Positions 14,189-16,251 of a stretch of DNA of 16,251 nucleotides are shown here, piece after piece. The translations under genes and the position numbers were made by a program. Position 1 is the first letter of the stretch. Every line of letters begins with the position of its first letter. Origin of the DNA: Sphingobacteriales bacterium (GTDB taxonomy: Bacteria > Bacteroidota > Bacteroidia > Chitinophagales > Chitinophagaceae); the NCBI GenBank assembly GCA_023251215.1, contig JAHEZF010000007.1, positions 1-16,251 of the forward strand, written 5' to 3'. A model generated the notes under the pieces. The model searched no databases. It worked only from the letters and a program-made list of their open reading frames with translations, and had not been told where the DNA came from.

Positions 14189-15265
14189 TCAATGCAGTAA
14201 TTTTTTACACCAGTTAATATCGCTATCCACCATTTCCTTTACCATTTGTTCCAGGGTATATTTCGGTTGCCAGCCTAATTTTTCTTTTGCTTTGCCGGCA
14301 TCGCCAATTAACATATCCACTTCGGTAGGACGGTAATACATTTTATCCACCACTACTACCACCTGACCGGGTTTTACTTTGTACGCCGGGTTAGCCGACC
14401 CGGTAACAACAGCTTTTTCATTAATTCCTTTCCCTTCAAAAGCAATGCTGATCCCAACATGACCAAAAGCCATGATGAGAAAATCACGGATGGATGTTGT
14501 CTTTCCGGTAGCGATAACAAAATCTTCCGGCTTATCCTGCTGCATCATCAACCACATGGCTACCACATAATCTTTGGCATGGCCCCAGTCTCTTTTGGCA
14601 TCAAGATTTCCTAAAACGATCTTGTTTTCAATACCTGCTATTATTTTGGCCACACCCAATGTGATCTTGCGGGTTACAAAATTTTCGCCCCGCACCGGGC
14701 TTTCATGATTGAACAGAATACCATTCACTGCAAATAAATTATAAGCTTCCCTGTAGTTAACGGTGATCCAGTATGCATATAATTTAGCAACTGCATACGG
14801 CGACCGCGGATAAAACGGCGTGGTTTCCTTTTGCGGAATTTCCTGCGCCAACCCGAACAACTCAGAAGTAGCTGCCTGGTAAATTTTAGTTTTCTTTTCC
14901 AATCCAAGAATTCTTACCGCTTCAAGCAATCTTAATACTCCAATACCATCGGCATTGGCTGTATATTCCGGCGTTTCAAAACTTACTTTCACATGGCTTT
15001 GCGCCGCCAGGTTATAAATTTCATCAGGCTGCACCTGCTGAATAATTCTTATCTGGTTTGAAGAATCAGTAGCATCGCCATAATGAGTAAAAAACCGGTC
15101 ATGCGCAGGATGATCATGCTCCAGCAGGTGGTCAATCCTGTCGGTATTAATAAGCGATGTTCTTCGCTTGATGCCATGTACGGTATATCCTTTTTCCAGT
15201 AAAAGATCGGCAAGGTACGAACCGTCCTGGCCGGTTACTCCTGTTATCAATGCAATTTTAGACAT
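14189..15265 (-). CDS. gmd: GDP-mannose 4,6-dehydratase
   Basis: A 358-residue enzyme that converts GDP-D-mannose to GDP-4-keto-6-deoxy-D-mannose, the branch point to GDP-L-fucose, GDP-D-rhamnose, GDP-perosamine and related sugars. The NADP-binding motif is [12 protein letters not shown] (9-20), the very characteristic Gmd form. HGIKRRTS (30-37) follows and binds the cofactor phosphate. The catalytic set is AATSELFG (131-138, with T133, S134 and E135) and Y157/K161 in [20 protein letters not shown] (186-200) is the Gmd substrate block. Length is normal (about 345-375). The ATG at 15265 sits 4 nt after the stop of the upstream glycosyltransferase. No GDP-fucose synthase (fcl), perosamine aminotransferase or canonical rmd is in the window; the RmlD-like reductase at 2569-3483 is the only candidate for the following reduction here. 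Confidence 0.97.
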   Translation of the reverse strand: MSKIALITGVTGQDGSYLADLLLEKGYTVHGIKRRTSLINTDRIDHLLEHDHPAHDRFFTHYGDATDSSNQIRIIQQVQPDEIYNLAAQSHVKVSFETPEYTANADGIGVLRLLEAVRILGLEKKTKIYQAATSELFGLAQEIPQKETTPFYPRSPYAVAKLYAYWITVNYREAYNLFAVNGILFNHESPVRGENFVTRKITLGVAKIIAGIENKIVLGNLDAKRDWGHAKDYVVAMWLMMQQDKPEDFVIATGKTTSIRDFLIMAFGHVGISIAFEGKGINEKAVVTGSANPAYKVKPGQVVVVVDKMYYRPTEVDMLIGDAGKAKEKLGWQPKYTLEQMVKEMVDSDINWCKKLLH

Positions 15266-15269
15266 AGAG

Positions 15270-16251
15270 TCAGTTCTGGTTTTTTAATAAATGATCAATA
15301 AACGGCTGAACCGTTTTATCAAAGCTGTAATGTTCGGCCGCCTTCAGGCAGTTTGCCGAATACCATTCAAAGTTATTTTCAATTTTTTCAATGGCCTGCC
15401 TGATAGCTTCAGGAGTTAATTCTTTTATCAAAATACCACAATCAAATTCATTGACTGCCTGCAGGCCCGATGTATCAATGGCAACCACGGGAACACCCGC
15501 CGCAAAATATTTAAATAGTTTTCCTGACGGGGCTGAATAATAATTAAAAGTTTTAATATTGGACAAGTTGAAATTGTAAAAACAAAAACCAATTCGGAAT
15601 TTCCTGAGGTAAGGAACAATAGCTGTCTCATCAAGGTAATCGTCTTCGATGATCAGCTGCTTCTGTTCCAGCAGGTCGCTATATTCTTTTTGTATCCTCA
15701 ATTTGTCTCTTGTGAGTACAGCTCCTTTCACCGTCATCACTTCAGCAGGGAAAGCTTTTAAATATTCCAGGCAGTGATAAAACCCAAAAGCATCCCAGGC
15801 TGTGCCGCAATATATCAGCCCCTTGCGGTCAGTAGCGGATTGATTGGGTTTGAACACCGGCGCATTCTGAATATAAAAGGTTTTCAGTTGTTTCCCGTTA
15901 AATAAATATTTGTAACGTTCTTCCGTTTGTATGATCACCGAATCAATGTTATCAAAATTGCATTGCTTATGGTAAATGTCATTCTCCAGTATTTCCAACG
16001 ATAGCATAGTAGCTTTTTTGTTCAGCAGCTGGCAAAACAATAAGTTCCTGCTGTCAACGGCTATGATGTGATCCGGGTTTTCCCGCTGCAAAAAACTTTT
16101 AATGAACCTGAATACATAAAAATAATCTCCGGTAAGAAAATCGTGGTCTTTAAAATATTTTGTTTCCCTGTTAAACAAAGCCAGCAACTCAAACCTTGCC
16201 CGGTTCATATACGTGTAAAAGTCTGCGTATTTATAATCGTAATAAACAACC
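15270..16251 (-). CDS. GT-B glycosyltransferase, 5' end cut by the window edge
   Basis: The C-terminal half shows a GT-B donor domain: [20 protein letters not shown] opens it, then [20 protein letters not shown] with the conserved Lys-Phe-x-Tyr-Phe-Ala-x-Gly-x-Pro-Val-Val pattern, and [12 protein letters not shown] as the following helix and strand. An ATG at 16208 would give 312 residues. However, the frame stays open through the remaining 14 codons to the window edge (residues [14 protein letters not shown]), and 312 residues is short for a GT-B enzyme (usually 350-420). The real start is therefore probably outside the window, and the N-terminal beta strand is missing rather than lost. The N-domain fragment is poorly conserved, so the subfamily is uncertain; GT4-like is the best guess. 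It stops 4 nt before gmd, in the same transcription unit. It likely transfers one sugar to the repeat unit. Confidence 0.82.
   Translation of the reverse strand, partial: VVYYDYKYADFYTYMNRARFELLALFNRETKYFKDHDFLTGDYFYVFRFIKSFLQRENPDHIIAVDSRNLLFCQLLNKKATMLSLEILENDIYHKQCNFDNIDSVIIQTEERYKYLFNGKQLKTFYIQNAPVFKPNQSATDRKGLIYCGTAWDAFGFYHCLEYLKAFPAEVMTVKGAVLTRDKLRIQKEYSDLLEQKQLIIEDDYLDETAIVPYLRKFRIGFCFYNFNLSNIKTFNYYSAPSGKLFKYFAAGVPVVAIDTSGLQAVNEFDCGILIKELTPEAIRQAIEKIENNFEWYSANCLKAAEHYSFDKTVQPFIDHLLKNQN

Noticed and set aside
1..16251. Mobile element, CRISPR array, tRNA, or defence system
   Set aside because: No transposase, integrase, nuclease, spaced repeat array or cloverleaf-like sequence was seen; every gene fits polysaccharide biosynthesis.

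Overview
The window is a stretch of one long cell-surface polysaccharide biosynthesis locus (capsule, O-antigen or exopolysaccharide). All 14 protein genes lie on the minus strand and read from the right end of the window to the left. The organism is most likely a member of the Bacteroidota, plausibly a Chitinophagaceae-like bacterium. This rests on the moderate GC content (roughly 40% by eye), the near absence of Shine-Dalgarno sequences ahead of starts, and the gene families present. It is inference from style, not from a marker gene.

Layout in transcription order (right to left): a GT-B glycosyltransferase cut by the right edge (15270-16251); GDP-mannose 4,6-dehydratase gmd (14189-15265); two paralogous family-2 glycosyltransferases of identical length (13142-14140 and 11983-12981) separated by a 160-nt gap holding an imperfect palindrome; a third family-2 glycosyltransferase (11014-11982); two paralogous family-4 glycosyltransferases (9954-11033 and 8662-9792) separated by a 161-nt gap; a SAM methyltransferase (7658-8629); an asparagine synthase (5819-7654); two further GT-B glycosyltransferases (4599-5822 and 3480-4586); an RmlD-type sugar-nucleotide reductase (2569-3483); an acyltransferase-3 membrane protein (1313-2533); and a polytopic membrane protein cut by the left edge that resembles repeat-unit polymerases (1-1290).

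The genes form a coherent programme. Gmd makes GDP-4-keto-6-deoxymannose, which the RmlD-like reductase might finish into a 6-deoxyhexose. Eight glycosyltransferases could build an oligosaccharide unit. The methyltransferase, the amidotransferase and the acyltransferase could decorate it, and the edge membrane protein may polymerise it. No flippase, initiating phosphoglycosyltransferase, chain-length regulator or export gene is inside the window, so the locus must continue on one or both sides. Most junctions are very tight (4-nt overlaps, a TAAATG junction, gaps of 3-48 nt), which supports co-transcription. The only gaps over 100 nt are the two that separate the paralog pairs.

No RNA gene, CRISPR array, insertion sequence, toxin-antitoxin or defence system was seen. 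No stretch over 300 nt lacks a gene. Nothing here looks like a wholly new system. The points most worth a second look are the paired glycosyltransferase duplications with their two gaps, the palindromic element, the TTG starts, and the unpaired Gmd/RmlD-like enzymes.
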